The notes: generated from the letters alone by a model not told the origin. A stretch of 49,156 bases of DNA from an uncultured Oscillibacter sp. (GCA_947382875.1 CANDBG010000015.1:1-49156), one strand, 5' to 3'; positions 7,092-15,182 are shown, numbered from the stretch's first letter. A program made the numbers and translations.

Positions 7092-7550
7092 AGCGATGCC
7101 TCCCTGTCCTTGTGTTTGGTCTGCTGGCGGCTGGCGTTAAGCTGCCTCGCCATATCCCGGAAAGCCGCCAATGCCTTACGGATAGACGGCCTTCGCTCCT
7201 GTGCCGGCTTCCTTGCGGAAAACTCCTTGAAAGCAGCGGTCAGCATGTCCGCGTCACGCCCCTTGAAAAACACGAGATAACGGGGCGGCTGCTCCGTCGC
7301 GTCCTTTTTTCAGCGCGTAATCAATGCCGTACTTCTTCGCCGTACTCTCAAAGGCTTTGATATTGCTGTCGGTGATCTCGATGTCGGAAACACCCGCGTT
7401 TTGCTTCATAAGCTGGCGCAAGGTCTGTTTTCCGTGGGGCTGCTTGCCTTTGGCCAACAGGGCTTTCATGGCCTTTTGCAGCATTTCGGCGGTCAGCTTT
7501 GTCCCCTTGATAGACAGGGCGACTACTTTTTCATTGACTTCATCTTGCAT
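7088..7550 (-). pseudogene. PcfB family (DUF3801) conjugation protein, frameshifted
   Basis: The N-terminal part (MQDEVNEKVVALSIKGTKLT to KKYGIDYALKK) is in one frame and the C-terminal part (VFFKGRDADMLTAAFKEFSA to HKDREASL) in the next, overlapping near 7254-7310. Together they make a normal PcfB-like protein of about 150 residues, an accessory protein of conjugative transfer. The break is at a run of six A on the coding strand, where five would restore the normal reading (ALKKDATEQPPRYLVFFKG). It could be true decay, slippage or a sequencing error. It is flanked by DUF5348 upstream and a truncated virD4 downstream, the usual order. Confidence 0.75.
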
Positions 7551-7599
7551 TTACCGTCCTCCTTTCGCGGCGGTCTGCGGTTGCCCCGCCGCGCTGCTG

Positions 7600-7812
7600 T
7601 CAAATCTTCACCCGTAAGCCGCTCAAATCCTCGGCGCGAATCCCCACAAGATACCAGTTCTCGCCGTACTCAATCCGGGTGGGCTTCCACTTCCGGCCCG
7701 TGAACACTTCCAGCGTGTCGCCGCAATGCAGCCCGCTGTAGCAGTCCCCAAGGCCAAAACGAATGTCGCAGCGGTCGGTGCGCTCGTCAAAAATCAAGGT
7801 TCCCTGTTTCAT
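7600..7812 (-). CDS. DUF5348 protein of a conjugative-element relic
   Basis: A 70-residue protein beginning MKQGTLIFDERTDRCDIRFG and ending EDLSGLRVKI, with CGDTLEVF and the conserved tryptophans of the small DUF5348 family found in Tn1549-like and related elements of gut Clostridia. It seems intact, and AAAGGAAAAAG precedes the ATG. It sits 50 bases before pcfB in the element's usual order. With the rest of the element gone it is probably non-functional cargo. Confidence 0.75.
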   Translation of the reverse strand: MKQGTLIFDERTDRCDIRFGLGDCYSGLHCGDTLEVFTGRKWKPTRIEYGENWYLVGIRAEDLSGLRVKI

Positions 7813-7992
7813 ACTGTGCTTTTTCCTTTCGGATTTGCCCCGTCGCCATATCGTGGGCGGCAGATGCATAGGTCCGCCCCTGCAATTTTTTGACATTTCA
7901 ACAGGAAACCGCTCACTAGCAGAAGTGGTGCACGCATAATCCCGGCAGTCGATGGGGATTCTAATAAAAAATACGAGACAAGAGGTTAGAAT

Positions 7993-9009
7993 ATGAATCA
8001 AAAACGCGTCGGGAAACGCACCATTGCCCTGGAACATCCGCCCTCGGTGCTTTCCTTCGCCAACATCGGCGGGAAAATGGAGAGCGAGGGACCCCTGCGG
8101 GGTTATTTTGACGAACTGAACGATGATTCCTTCTTTGGGGAAAAGACCTGGGAAAAGGCGGAATCCGCCATGCAAAAGAAGGTGCTGGCCCGGGCGCTGG
8201 AGCAGGCGCGTCTGAAGCCCCAGGACCTGGATTATATTTTTGCCGGGGACCTGCTGAATCAATGTATCGGGTCTTCGTTTGGCCTGCGGGAGTTCGGGAT
8301 TCCCTTTTATGGACTCTACGGCGCCTGTTCCACCATGGGCGAATCGCTTTCGCTGGCGGCGATGCTCATTGACGGCGGGTTTGCTTCTAAGGCGGCGGCC
8401 ATGACTTCCTCGCATTTCTGCACTGCCGAGCGTCAATACCGAATGCCCGTGCCCTATGGCAGCCAGCGTACGCCCACTGCGCAGTGGACAGCTACGGCGG
8501 CAGGCTGTACGATTTTGGCGGAGGATGGTCCGGGACCTTATATCACCCACGTCACCTGCGGCAAAATTACCGACAAAGGCATTGCCGACGCCAACAACAT
8601 GGGCGCTGCGATGGCGCCTGCGGCATATGACACGCTGGCGGCGTTTTTCCGGGACACGAAAACGAAACCGCGGGATTATGACCTGGTAATCACCGGCGAC
8701 CTGGGGGAACTGGGTCATGCCATTGTCCGGGATTTTTTCTCCAGGGACGGTATCGAACTAGGCGATGAATTCCAGGATTGCGGTCTGCTGCTCTATGACC
8801 GGGAACGGCAGGATATGCACGCAGGCGCGTCAGGCTGCGGATGTTCGGCGTCCGTGCTGAACGGATACCTCCTGACGGAAATGCGGCGGGGGAAATGGAA
8901 CAAGATCGTATTTGCGCCTACGGGCGCGCTGCTGTCGCCGACGTCGAGTTTTCAGGGGGAATCGATTCCATCGATTTGTCATGCGCTGTGCATTTCCTCG
9001 AAAAAGTGA
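7993..9009 (+). CDS. spoVAD: stage V sporulation protein AD
   Basis: A component of the SpoVA channel that moves dipicolinic acid into the forespore; SpoVAD is the peripheral thiolase-like subunit that binds DPA. The 338-residue length equals that of the Bacillus protein. Recognisable parts are GLYGACSTMGESLSLAAMLI, SSHFCTAERQYRMP, TAAGCTILAE, VITGDLGELGH and GASGCGCSASVLNGY. An AGAGG site lies before the ATG. The usual neighbours spoVAC and spoVAE are not here: a mobile relic lies upstream and a terminator downstream. It shows that the organism or its recent ancestor makes spores. Confidence 0.93.
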   Translation: MNQKRVGKRTIALEHPPSVLSFANIGGKMESEGPLRGYFDELNDDSFFGEKTWEKAESAMQKKVLARALEQARLKPQDLDYIFAGDLLNQCIGSSFGLREFGIPFYGLYGACSTMGESLSLAAMLIDGGFASKAAAMTSSHFCTAERQYRMPVPYGSQRTPTAQWTATAAGCTILAEDGPGPYITHVTCGKITDKGIADANNMGAAMAPAAYDTLAAFFRDTKTKPRDYDLVITGDLGELGHAIVRDFFSRDGIELGDEFQDCGLLLYDRERQDMHAGASGCGCSASVLNGYLLTEMRRGKWNKIVFAPTGALLSPTSSFQGESIPSICHALCISSKK

Positions 9010-9013
9010 CGGA

Positions 9014-9057
9014 AAACGCAGCGAAGTCCCGGCTCTTGCCGGGACTTCGCTGCGTTT
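9014..9057. terminator. bidirectional terminator between spoVAD and the slipin gene
   Basis: A perfect 20-bp stem with a TCTT loop sits between the two convergent genes, beginning four bases after the spoVAD stop and touching the slipin stop. AAAC/GTTT ends provide T-rich flanks in both directions. Confidence 0.85.
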
Positions 9058-9994
9058 ATTCCTTCTTTTCGTCTTCAAACACGGCCTTTGCGCTGGCGGC
9101 GAGTCCCGCCAGACCTTGCAGCTCACTGGGAATAATAATCTTCGTTGCTTTGCCGTCGGAGACCTTTTGCATGGTCTCCAGGGCTTTCAGCTTGACGACC
9201 TGATCGTTTGGCGCGGCGGCGTTCAGGAGCCGGAGCGACTCCGCCAGAGCCGTCTGCACACGGGTAATGGCTTCCGCCTCGGCCTCGGCGGCCATGATAC
9301 GGGCGGCCTTTTCGCCTTCCGCATGGAGAATCGCGGCCTGCTTGGCGGCGTCGGCTTTCAGGATGGCCGCCGCTTTTTCGCCCTCGGCGACCAGAATCTG
9401 GGATTGCTTCTGGCCTTCCGCCTGAAGAATGGACTCCCGGCGTTCCCGTTCGGCCTTCATCTGTTTTTCCATAGCGTTCTGGATTTCCTTCGGCGGAATG
9501 ATGTTTTTCAGCTCCACCCGGTTGATCTTGATTCCCCATGGGTCCGTGGCTTCGTCGAGAATGGAGCGCATCCGGGTGTTGATGATATCCCGGCTGGTGA
9601 GGGACTGGTCCAGTTCCATCTCGCCGATGATGTTCCGGAGGGTGGTGGCTGTCAGATTCTCAATGGCGTTCATGGGGTGCTCGACGCCGTAGGTGTACAG
9701 CTTCGGGTCGGTGATCTGGAAGTAAATCACCGTGTCGATCTGCATGGTGACATTATCCTTCGTAATCACGGGCTGGGGCGGAAAATCGGCAACCTGTTCC
9801 TTCAGCGACACCTTTTTGATGACCTGCATCAAAAAGGGGATTTTGATATGCGGTCCCTGGTTCCAGACCGCATAGAAGCGGCCCACGCGTTCCACGACGT
9901 AAGCCCGGGATTGCTTTACGATGTGGAAATTTGCAATAATCAGAACCGCCAGAAGGAAAATGACAATCGAAATCGGAATCCACCAAAAATTCAT
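9056..9994 (-). CDS. SPFH-domain membrane protein (slipin/QmcA-like)
   Basis: A 312-residue stomatin-like scaffold of membrane microdomains. One N-terminal transmembrane segment (about 4-22) is followed by the SPFH domain (VVERVGRFYAVWNQGPHIKI, about 33-190), the YTYGVEHPMNAIENLTATTL segment, and a long Ala/Glu-rich coiled coil (about 190-265). The C-terminus has ALETMQKVSDGKATKIIIPS. It overlaps the nfeD-like gene by four bases (ATGA), the classic NfeD/slipin pairing, which itself supports both calls. Confidence 0.93.
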   Translation of the reverse strand: MNFWWIPISIVIFLLAVLIIANFHIVKQSRAYVVERVGRFYAVWNQGPHIKIPFLMQVIKKVSLKEQVADFPPQPVITKDNVTMQIDTVIYFQITDPKLYTYGVEHPMNAIENLTATTLRNIIGEMELDQSLTSRDIINTRMRSILDEATDPWGIKINRVELKNIIPPKEIQNAMEKQMKAERERRESILQAEGQKQSQILVAEGEKAAAILKADAAKQAAILHAEGEKAARIMAAEAEAEAITRVQTALAESLRLLNAAAPNDQVVKLKALETMQKVSDGKATKIIIPSELQGLAGLAASAKAVFEDEKKE

Positions 9995-10443
9995 TTTGCA
10001 ACCTCCATTCCACTCAAAACGTTCACAATCAGCTTGACGCCCTCAATCCGCTGGACCTCCACCTGGGTCCCGGCAGGGATGTTGTGTCCGTCAGTACTGC
10101 GGGCGGTCCAGGTTTTGCCGTCCACGTAGACCGCGCCGGACGCCTTTTCGTTGTCCACCGGCTCCACCACGCGGGCCATCATACCAACAATTCGGTCGGC
10201 ATTGGTCGGAATGCCGGGACGGTTCATAAAGCGTTTCACCAGCGGACGGCTCACCGCCAGGGCGGCCGCCGACACGATCACGAATGTCAGCACCTGCACG
10301 CTTACCGGGAGGTCCACCATGGAAACCACCAGCGCCGCCAATGAACCCGCTACAAACCAAATGGACACCATACCCTCGGTGATCAGCTCCGCCACGCCGA
10401 ATACAACAATTGCCCCCAGCCAGACCCAAATCATAAGATTCAT
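9991..10443 (-). CDS. NfeD family membrane protein
   Basis: A 150-residue short NfeD protein with three hydrophobic helices (about 5-22, 26-43, 48-64) and a C-terminal OB-fold domain (GMMARVVEPVDNEKASGAVY, VDGKTWTARSTDG, PAGTQVEVQRIEGVKLIV). The protease domain of long NfeD forms is absent, as normal for this class. It is upstream of and overlaps its slipin partner. The ribosome-binding site is AAAGGAGG, and an extended -10 promoter lies about 40 bases upstream. Confidence 0.92.
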   Translation of the reverse strand: MNLMIWVWLGAIVVFGVAELITEGMVSIWFVAGSLAALVVSMVDLPVSVQVLTFVIVSAAALAVSRPLVKRFMNRPGIPTNADRIVGMMARVVEPVDNEKASGAVYVDGKTWTARSTDGHNIPAGTQVEVQRIEGVKLIVNVLSGMEVAK

Positions 10444-10480
10444 GAAAACGCCTCCTTTCTCATGGTTTTATGTTACTTCC

Positions 10481-10489
10481 AGTATAGCA
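10481..10489 (-). promoter_or_regulatory. extended -10 promoter of nfeD-slipin
   Basis: On the minus strand TGC-TATACT with no convincing -35 at the right distance. It lies about 38 bases before the nfeD ATG. Confidence 0.5.
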
Positions 10490-10543
10490 TATTCTGGCCT
10501 GTAATACTATTTCAATTTGGTTACAAACCAGTGACGTATCATT

Positions 10544-10670
10544 TTAGAAACGGCTGTGATTCTTGACAGCTGTTGCAGGTTCTTCGTTCTCGCTGTTTCC
10601 GCCGCAAGCGCAAAGGGAAAACGTCATTCGCAAGGCCGGCAGGAGTGCAGGGATTTTTATTGACAAAAAT
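10544..10670 (-). pseudogene. relic of a lipoprotein signal peptide
   Basis: The minus-strand frame reads IKIPALLPALRMTFSLCACG then GNSENEEPATAVKNHSRF and a stop. This looks like a worn lipoprotein leader (hydrophobic core, lipobox SLCAC, then GGNSE), as in many Clostridia solute-binding proteins. No good start codon or mature protein follows. Low-confidence relic. Confidence 0.4.
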
Positions 10671-10710
10671 CTGGTTGCCCGCCTGCACTTTTCCGCTGGG
10701 CAATGGATAA

Positions 10711-10762
10711 AACGCGAAAACCTTCTATCGTAAGGCCATGGAAGACAGAAGGCTTTCGCGTT
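10711..10762. terminator. hairpin with T-tract
   Basis: 16-bp arms (AACGCGAAAACCTTCT and AGAAGGCTTTCGCGTT, one mismatch) around a 20-base loop, followed on the plus strand by GTTTTTA. No plus-strand gene precedes it directly, so it may be left over from a lost gene. Confidence 0.55.
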
Positions 10763-10766
10763 GTTT

Positions 10767-11015
10767 TTAAAGAGCAGGAGTAAAAGAGAGAAGCGGGAAC
10801 TGACAGATGCGGTATTGTACTTTAATTTGAACTGCTGCCACAGTAAGGACTTCACACTGTGCAGGATTCACTTTTTCCAGCACGATCGAGGAGCCCAATT
10901 CATTTTCGGGGATTGTGATTTCTTTTAAACCATCTCTTGGCCCGGACACCAGCCAACACACGTCGTCTGCATTTTTCATCGAGTTCACCGCCAACGCTTT
11001 AGATACTGTCATCAC
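10767..11015 (-). CDS. hypothetical protein, possibly a gene fragment
   Basis: An 82-residue frame ([20 protein letters not shown] to [14 protein letters not shown]). I do not recognise it. There is no convincing ribosome-binding site, and the surrounding stretch 10500-11530 is made of relics. It may be the middle of a decayed secreted protein rather than a gene. Reported so that the stretch is described; treat as doubtful. Confidence 0.25.
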   Translation of the reverse strand: MMTVSKALAVNSMKNADDVCWLVSGPRDGLKEITIPENELGSSIVLEKVNPAQCEVLTVAAVQIKVQYRICQFPLLSFTPAL

Positions 11016-11027
11016 AAGAAGGAAAAT

Positions 11028-11525
11028 GTGGCAGAACAGGGAAAAGCTGTACGGCCACCGCCCAAACGTGGAACAATGCAGCGCGCTGAACGCAGGCTAT
11101 TCCAGAAGACGGGGAATATCCCCGCGCTCTTTCTGAGGCGGAGCGAAACCGTCTGTTAAACGTGTGAGCTTCGTCAACCTGGAAAAACCGGCGGCGGACG
11201 CGGCGCCAAGTATACGGAAGTCTTTCAAGCCGCCTGGAACGACGCAGCCTATCTTCGGCAGCGGTTTTTGCTTTATGAGCCGGATTTGATTATCTGCGGC
11301 GGCATAGGCTTTATGGCGGAAATTCTGGAAAAGGCGGTTCTGCACCGGGGAAACCTGCCAGCGCAGAACTGTGAAAATCTGAACGGCACCTCCTGTTTTT
11401 ACACCCGCTTTCCCGGTAAAGAGCGTCTGACCCCGGTAGCGGACTTTTGCCGTCCGGAGCGGCCGAAAGGCGGACACCTGCGGTATCAGACGGATTTTCA
11501 TAGGATGAAGGAAGTCCGCGCCTGA
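11028..11525 (+). pseudogene. decayed uracil-DNA-glycosylase-like protein
   Basis: Three frames must be joined to read one protein: [20 protein letters not shown] and LNAGY, then PEDGEYPRALSEAERNRLLNV, then SFVNLEKTGGGRGAKYTEVF through LLYEPDLIICGG to the end near 11525. The motif NLEKTGGG followed by YEPDLIICGG resembles small uracil-DNA-glycosylase-like proteins of Firmicutes; that assignment is from memory of the family pattern. One break is GAAAAAC, where a sixth A would restore NLEKTGGG. With two or more other shifts it is a true pseudogene. There is no convincing start. Confidence 0.55.
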
Positions 11526-11542
11526 CTTCCGACGCCGGAGCC

Positions 11543-12061
11543 CTAAGCAAAAAAGGCCGTGCGGAGACCGTGGAGGTCTCCCGTGGCGCGGAGAAACCAG
11601 ACGGTACAAACCAGGTCGGCGGTAAAGAGCAGCAGGAAGCCGTAGGCAAGCCCGGCTGGAAGCGCTTCCGCCAACGCCGCCGCAAAGGGCTGTACAAACC
11701 GAACCGCACCCGCCGTCAGGACGCCCCACGCCAGCGAAAACGGAAAACATACACGTCCGTTCAGATTTCCGGGAACCTGAGAGTAGTCCCAGAACCAGAC
11801 GCCAAACAGCGTGTCGCAAACCCAGTGCCAGACATATTCCACCGCCGTGGCCGTCAGCCCGCCCCAGACAATCAGGGGTGTCCAGTACATATCCGGCAGG
11901 GCCAGAACCGCCAGCATTCCAAAGCCGTAAACCGGGCACAGCGGCAGCAGCAAAAAGCACCGACGCCCCTGAAACTCCGCCCGGCTGACGGCGGCAAAGG
12001 TTCGTTCCAGGCACCAGCCAAGGAAGCTGTAAAACCAAAAATACAGAAGCCATTTTTCCAA
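11543..12061 (-). CDS. CmpB-type putative ABC transporter permease (COG4905-like)
   Basis: A membrane protein of 172 residues with about five hydrophobic helices, beginning EKWLLYFWFYSFLGWCLE, a typical opening of the PF06541 family; the WHWVCDTLFGVWFWDYSQVP and NLNGRVCFPFSLAWG segments are the family core. I chose the TTG at 12061 because GGGAGGG lies at ideal spacing before it; a longer ATG start at 12103 has no such site. No ATP-binding partner is nearby. The family's transport role is only predicted. Confidence 0.8.
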   Translation of the reverse strand: MEKWLLYFWFYSFLGWCLERTFAAVSRAEFQGRRCFLLLPLCPVYGFGMLAVLALPDMYWTPLIVWGGLTATAVEYVWHWVCDTLFGVWFWDYSQVPGNLNGRVCFPFSLAWGVLTAGAVRFVQPFAAALAEALPAGLAYGFLLLFTADLVCTVWFLRATGDLHGLRTAFFA

Positions 12062-12133
12062 GGTAATCCCTCCCTGGAACAGTGTTTCCCGCGCAAAGAT
12101 CACTATTCGCCTCTTGCGCTGGGAGATATTTCA

Positions 12134-12142
12134 TGGTATACT
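12134..12142 (+). promoter_or_regulatory. extended -10 promoter of the uracil-DNA glycosylase gene
   Basis: TGG-TATACT, about 30 bases before the ATG and followed by AGGAGGT as ribosome-binding site. The -35 is weak. Confidence 0.5.
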
Positions 12143-12171
12143 GACAGAAAACGACAGGAGGTCATACGGGT

Positions 12172-12741
12172 ATGGATACATGGGAGAACCTGCGGGCAGA
12201 ATGTCTGGCGTGCCAGGGCTGTTCTCTGGCGGAAACACGGACCAATGTTGTGTTTGGCGACGGCGCGGAGGACGCGGAAATTCTCTTTATCGGCGAAGGT
12301 CCCGGACAGCACGAGGACGAACAGGGAAAGCCCTTCGTCGGCCGCGCGGGAAAGCTGTTGGACGATTTGCTGGAAATGGTCAAGCTGGACCGGACGAAGG
12401 TGTATATTGCAAACATCGTCAAGTGTCGTCCGCCCCAGAACCGGGACCCGCTGAACGTGGAACAGGACGCCTGCATCGACTGGCTGCGGCGTCAGACGGA
12501 TCTGCTTCAGCCGAAAATTGTCGTCTGCCTGGGCCGTATTGCAGCAAAGGCCATTATCAAGAAGGATTTTCGTATCACAGCGGAGCATGGCCAATGGTTT
12601 GAAAAGGACGGCGTACAAATGACGGCGATTTACCATCCTGCGGCGCTGCTGCGGGACGTCACCAAGCGGCCCGATACGTTTGAGGATATGAAAGCCATCC
12701 AGGCCAAAGCGAAGGAACTTTGTGAGCATACAGAGTTTTAA
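12172..12741 (+). CDS. uracil-DNA glycosylase, family 4
   Basis: Removes uracil from DNA; 189 residues, iron-sulfur type. The cluster cysteines are C14 and C17 (CLACQGC), VKCRPP near 85 and DACIDW near 101. Active-site segments are GEGPGQHEDEQGKPFVGRAG and the late YHPAALLR. All key elements are present and the length is normal. It is transcribed alone, between an extended -10 promoter and a terminator. A relic of another glycosylase-like gene lies about 650 bases upstream, but the two are not obviously paralogous. Confidence 0.94.
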   Translation: MDTWENLRAECLACQGCSLAETRTNVVFGDGAEDAEILFIGEGPGQHEDEQGKPFVGRAGKLLDDLLEMVKLDRTKVYIANIVKCRPPQNRDPLNVEQDACIDWLRRQTDLLQPKIVVCLGRIAAKAIIKKDFRITAEHGQWFEKDGVQMTAIYHPAALLRDVTKRPDTFEDMKAIQAKAKELCEHTEF

Positions 12742-12745
12742 CGGG

Positions 12746-12785
12746 GTCCCGCGTCCAGAGAGGTGGGAGGGCGCGGGATTTTTTT
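12746..12785 (+). terminator. terminator of the uracil-DNA glycosylase gene
   Basis: Stem GTCCCGCG / CGCGGGAT with an 18-base loop and a run of seven T. Confidence 0.85.
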
Positions 12786-12792
12786 ATCAAAG

Positions 12793-12824
12793 TTGTCAAC
12801 CGATTTACAAAAACAGGTTGACAA
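12793..12824 (+). promoter_or_regulatory. BirA operator of bioY
   Basis: TTGTCAACC-N14-GGTTGACAA, a perfect 9-bp dyad with the spacing and consensus of Firmicute biotin-protein-ligase repressor sites. The right half contains the -35 box TTGACA, so BirA-biotin-AMP would block RNA polymerase when biotin is plentiful. Confidence 0.9.
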
Positions 12825-12846
12825 ATGAGAAAAACTGCGGTATGAT
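12818..12846 (+). promoter_or_regulatory. bioY promoter
   Basis: TTGACA (12818-12823), 17-bp spacer, TATGAT (12841-12846). It overlaps the right half of the BirA operator. Confidence 0.85.
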
Positions 12847-12881
12847 GCATTCAGAAACAAAAAGGAGGATTTTGGAGATTC

Positions 12882-13454
12882 ATGAGTTCTGCTGCATCCA
12901 AAACATCCGCATCCCGTCTGCGGACCCTGGACCTGACGTACATCGCGCTGTTTACGGTATTGATTGCCGCAGGCGCGTGGGTTTCCGTACCGGTGCCCGC
13001 GCCGCTGGTCGAGTTCACCATGCAGACCTTCGCCATCTTCACGGCGCTGCTGGTTCTGGGCGGACGGCGCGGGACATACGCCATTTTAGCGTATCTTCTT
13101 CTAGGCGCGGCAGGCGCGCCGGTATTTGCGGGTTTCCGGGGCGGCTTAGGCGTGATGCTGGGCGCCACCGGAGGCTATATCGTCGGATTTTTCGTCCAGG
13201 GGCTGTTGTATTGGGCGGTCACGGCCAAGCTGGGGGAAACCCTTCCGGTAAAGGCCATAGCGTGCGTTGCAGGCCTGACGGTACTGTATGCCTTTGGTAC
13301 GGCATGGTATGTGGTCGTTTACGCGCAGGCCGCCGGTCCTGTGAGCGTGCTGACCGCGTTAGGGTATTGCGTGTTTCCGTTCATCGTGCCGGACCTCCTG
13401 AAGCTGGGCCTGGCCCTGGTACTCTCCCGACGGCTTCAAGGGTTTTTGAAATAA
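12882..13454 (+). CDS. bioY: biotin transporter BioY
   Basis: Substrate-binding membrane component of an ECF-type biotin transporter; 190 residues with about six helices. LTYIALFTVLIAAGAWVSVP, FTMQTFAIFTALLVLGGRRG, LLLGAAGAPVFAGFRGGLGV and GPTGGY-like GATGGYIVGF are family hallmarks. AAGGAGG lies upstream of the ATG. The BirA operator on its promoter confirms biotin regulation. No EcfT/EcfA genes are adjacent, so it probably uses a shared energising module or acts alone. A terminator follows. Confidence 0.95.
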   Translation: MSSAASKTSASRLRTLDLTYIALFTVLIAAGAWVSVPVPAPLVEFTMQTFAIFTALLVLGGRRGTYAILAYLLLGAAGAPVFAGFRGGLGVMLGATGGYIVGFFVQGLLYWAVTAKLGETLPVKAIACVAGLTVLYAFGTAWYVVVYAQAAGPVSVLTALGYCVFPFIVPDLLKLGLALVLSRRLQGFLK

Positions 13455-13461
13455 GAAAACG

Positions 13462-13492
13462 AAGACCGTTCCGGTTTGGAACGGTCTTTTTT
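13462..13492 (+). terminator. bioY terminator
   Basis: Stem AGACCGTTCC / GGAACGGTCT with a 5-base loop and a T6 tract. Confidence 0.9.
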
Positions 13493-13504
13493 CAGCCCGG
13501 CGTC

Positions 13505-14386
13505 TTACCCGCCAAGGTTTTCCCGCAGAAGTTGGAGGAACAATTCCATTGCCGGATTTTTCCACCGGCCCTTCCTCCATGCGCACAGAGCCGGAAGCCG
13601 CAGACCGGCAATAGGCGCGTTCAGCGCAACGAGGGTACCGGCGGACAGCTCATCTTTTGCAACAAAACGCGGCAGAAAGGTGAACCCCAGGTTGGACATC
13701 ACACAGCGTTTAATCGTCTCAATGCTCCACAGTTCCAGGGTTACATCTAATGTAATATTCCGCCCCTGCAAATATTCCTCCAGACGGCGGCGGAAGATGC
13801 TGTCCGGTTCGTCGGTCACGAGGGAAACGGGCTTGCACTGACCCGGCGTCACGAAATCCGGGTCTGCGAAGTCCGGCGCGGCCAGCAAGGCCATTTCATA
13901 TTCGCCCAAGGACTCGACTTCCAACGCGTCCCGGCTCCAATCCATGTCATAGCCTACGCCGAGGTCACAGCTGCCAATGCGCACGTTTTCCGCAATTTGC
14001 AGACAGTTCCGGCTGCGAATAATCAGCCGCACCTGCGGGGCCATGGCGCGGAAGGTCCGAATCACCGGCTGCATCTGGTAGCACAGCAGCGTTTCCGCCA
14101 TATCCACCCGGAGGGTTCCGGCAGGACGCTGGTTTTCGCTGCCGATTTCCAGCAGGCGGTCTGCGACGGAAAGCAGTTCCCGCGCCTGCTCCAACGCCTG
14201 ACGGCCCGTATCGGTCAAAACCATTCGCCGTCCGGACCGCTCGAAAAGCGTCACGCCAAGGGATTCCTCCAGCTGCTGGATTTGCGCGGTAATTGTAGAC
14301 TGCGTGTAGCCCAGGGCGTCGGCGGCCCGCTGGTAGCTCCCCTGGTCAACGATGGCTTGAAAGGCCCGCAGTTGTTTCAGGTCCAT
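13505..14386 (-). CDS. LysR-family transcriptional regulator
   Basis: A 293-residue regulator. N-terminal winged helix-turn-helix (MDLKQLRAFQAIVDQGSYQR, AADALGYTQSTITAQIQQLE), linker helix, then a periplasmic-binding-like effector domain from about residue 88. Start at 14386 is preceded by GGAGAG at good spacing; an ATG 18 bases further upstream is possible. It is divergent from the LysE-type exporter, the usual arrangement in which the regulator controls the exporter in response to an amino acid. The effector is unknown. Confidence 0.92.
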   Translation of the reverse strand: MDLKQLRAFQAIVDQGSYQRAADALGYTQSTITAQIQQLEESLGVTLFERSGRRMVLTDTGRQALEQARELLSVADRLLEIGSENQRPAGTLRVDMAETLLCYQMQPVIRTFRAMAPQVRLIIRSRNCLQIAENVRIGSCDLGVGYDMDWSRDALEVESLGEYEMALLAAPDFADPDFVTPGQCKPVSLVTDEPDSIFRRRLEEYLQGRNITLDVTLELWSIETIKRCVMSNLGFTFLPRFVAKDELSAGTLVALNAPIAGLRLPALCAWRKGRWKNPAMELFLQLLRENLGG

Positions 14387-14404
14387 GCATCGCTCTCCAT
14401 TCAT

Positions 14405-14457
14405 TGTATTTTTCGATAGTATACATCAAAAACTTTCGCTTTTCAAATGTATTTTTC
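14405..14457. promoter_or_regulatory. candidate LysR operator region
   Basis: The divergent intergenic stretch holds ATACAT (14421-14426) and ATGTAT (14447-14452) as an inverted pair, and a direct repeat TGTATTTTTC at about 14406 and 14448. AT-rich dyads of this kind are where LysR proteins usually bind. Confidence 0.4.
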
Positions 14458-14459
14458 TC

Positions 14460-14468
14460 TGCTATGAT
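14460..14468 (+). promoter_or_regulatory. extended -10 promoter of the LysE-type exporter
   Basis: TGC-TATGAT, about 30 bases before the ATG at 14499, with a poor -35, which fits activator-dependent expression. Confidence 0.45.
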
Positions 14469-14498
14469 AGAGGCATCTCAAAAAAGGAAGTGCCAATC

Positions 14499-15092
14499 AT
14501 GCCCCTCGCATTACTCCCCTCGTTTCTGCTTTACTGCTATGTCGGAGCCATCACGCCCGGCCCTGCAAACCTCTGCTCCCTTTCGACCGCCCTGCGGTAT
14601 GGCCGAAGCACGGCGCTGCGTCAATGGCAAGGCTTGTTTGCGGGCTTTGCGATTGTCTCTATGGCGTCCGTTCTGGTCACGTACTTCCTGGGCACGCTGC
14701 TGAACCCGTATGTAGAGTATCTTTCCTGGCTGGGTGCGGCGTACCTCCTCTGGATGGCATGGCACACGCTGCTTTCCTCCGGCGGCCCGGAGGGCAAAAC
14801 CGCCGCACAGCCCGGTTTTCTTACGGGCCTTCTGGTGCAGCTGACGAACGTCAAGATCATGGTATTCTGTCTGGTGGCGCTGGCGTCCTATGTTTTGCCG
14901 TACAGCCGCTCTTTTGGGTCGCTTCTGGCGGTAGGGCTCTTTCTGCCCTTTACCGGCCCCGCTGCAAATCTGGTATGGCTGTTTGCAGGAGCTGCGATGC
15001 AGCGTCTCTTTGCAGATCACCGCCGTACGGCAGATTTGGTCATGGCGGCAGCATTGGCCCTGTGTGCGGTCAGCCTGGTTTGGCCCCACTGA
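14499..15092 (+). CDS. LysE/RhtB-family amino acid exporter
   Basis: A 197-residue inner-membrane exporter with about six helices. The family start FLLYCYVGAITPGPANLCSL (PGPAN) and the TNVKIMVF segment are clear. AAGGAAG precedes the ATG. It is divergent from a LysR regulator. Exported substrate probably an amino acid, not predictable further. Confidence 0.9.
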   Translation: MPLALLPSFLLYCYVGAITPGPANLCSLSTALRYGRSTALRQWQGLFAGFAIVSMASVLVTYFLGTLLNPYVEYLSWLGAAYLLWMAWHTLLSSGGPEGKTAAQPGFLTGLLVQLTNVKIMVFCLVALASYVLPYSRSFGSLLAVGLFLPFTGPAANLVWLFAGAAMQRLFADHRRTADLVMAAALALCAVSLVWPH

Positions 15093-15137
15093 TCCAGCTG
15101 CGTGACGTTTCGACTCCGGAAAATTCCATACAAAAAA

Positions 15138-15169
15138 GCTGGACAGAAAGAATTTCCTTTCTGTCCAGC
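15138..15169. terminator. bidirectional terminator
   Basis: Perfect 13-bp stem GCTGGACAGAAAG with a 6-base loop, between the convergent exporter and SBP genes; A-run on the left side and T-rich flank on the right. Confidence 0.8.
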
Positions 15170-15182
15170 CCTGCTTTGAAAA

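Noticed and set aside
7600-8718. A 372-residue minus-strand frame across spoVAD
   Set aside because: Only its last 70 residues (DUF5348) look real; the rest is the complement of spoVAD.
11097-12134. A 345-residue minus-strand frame spanning the permease and the glycosylase relic
   Set aside because: It runs through two other supported features in another frame and has the Arg/Gly/Pro-rich look of a shadow frame.
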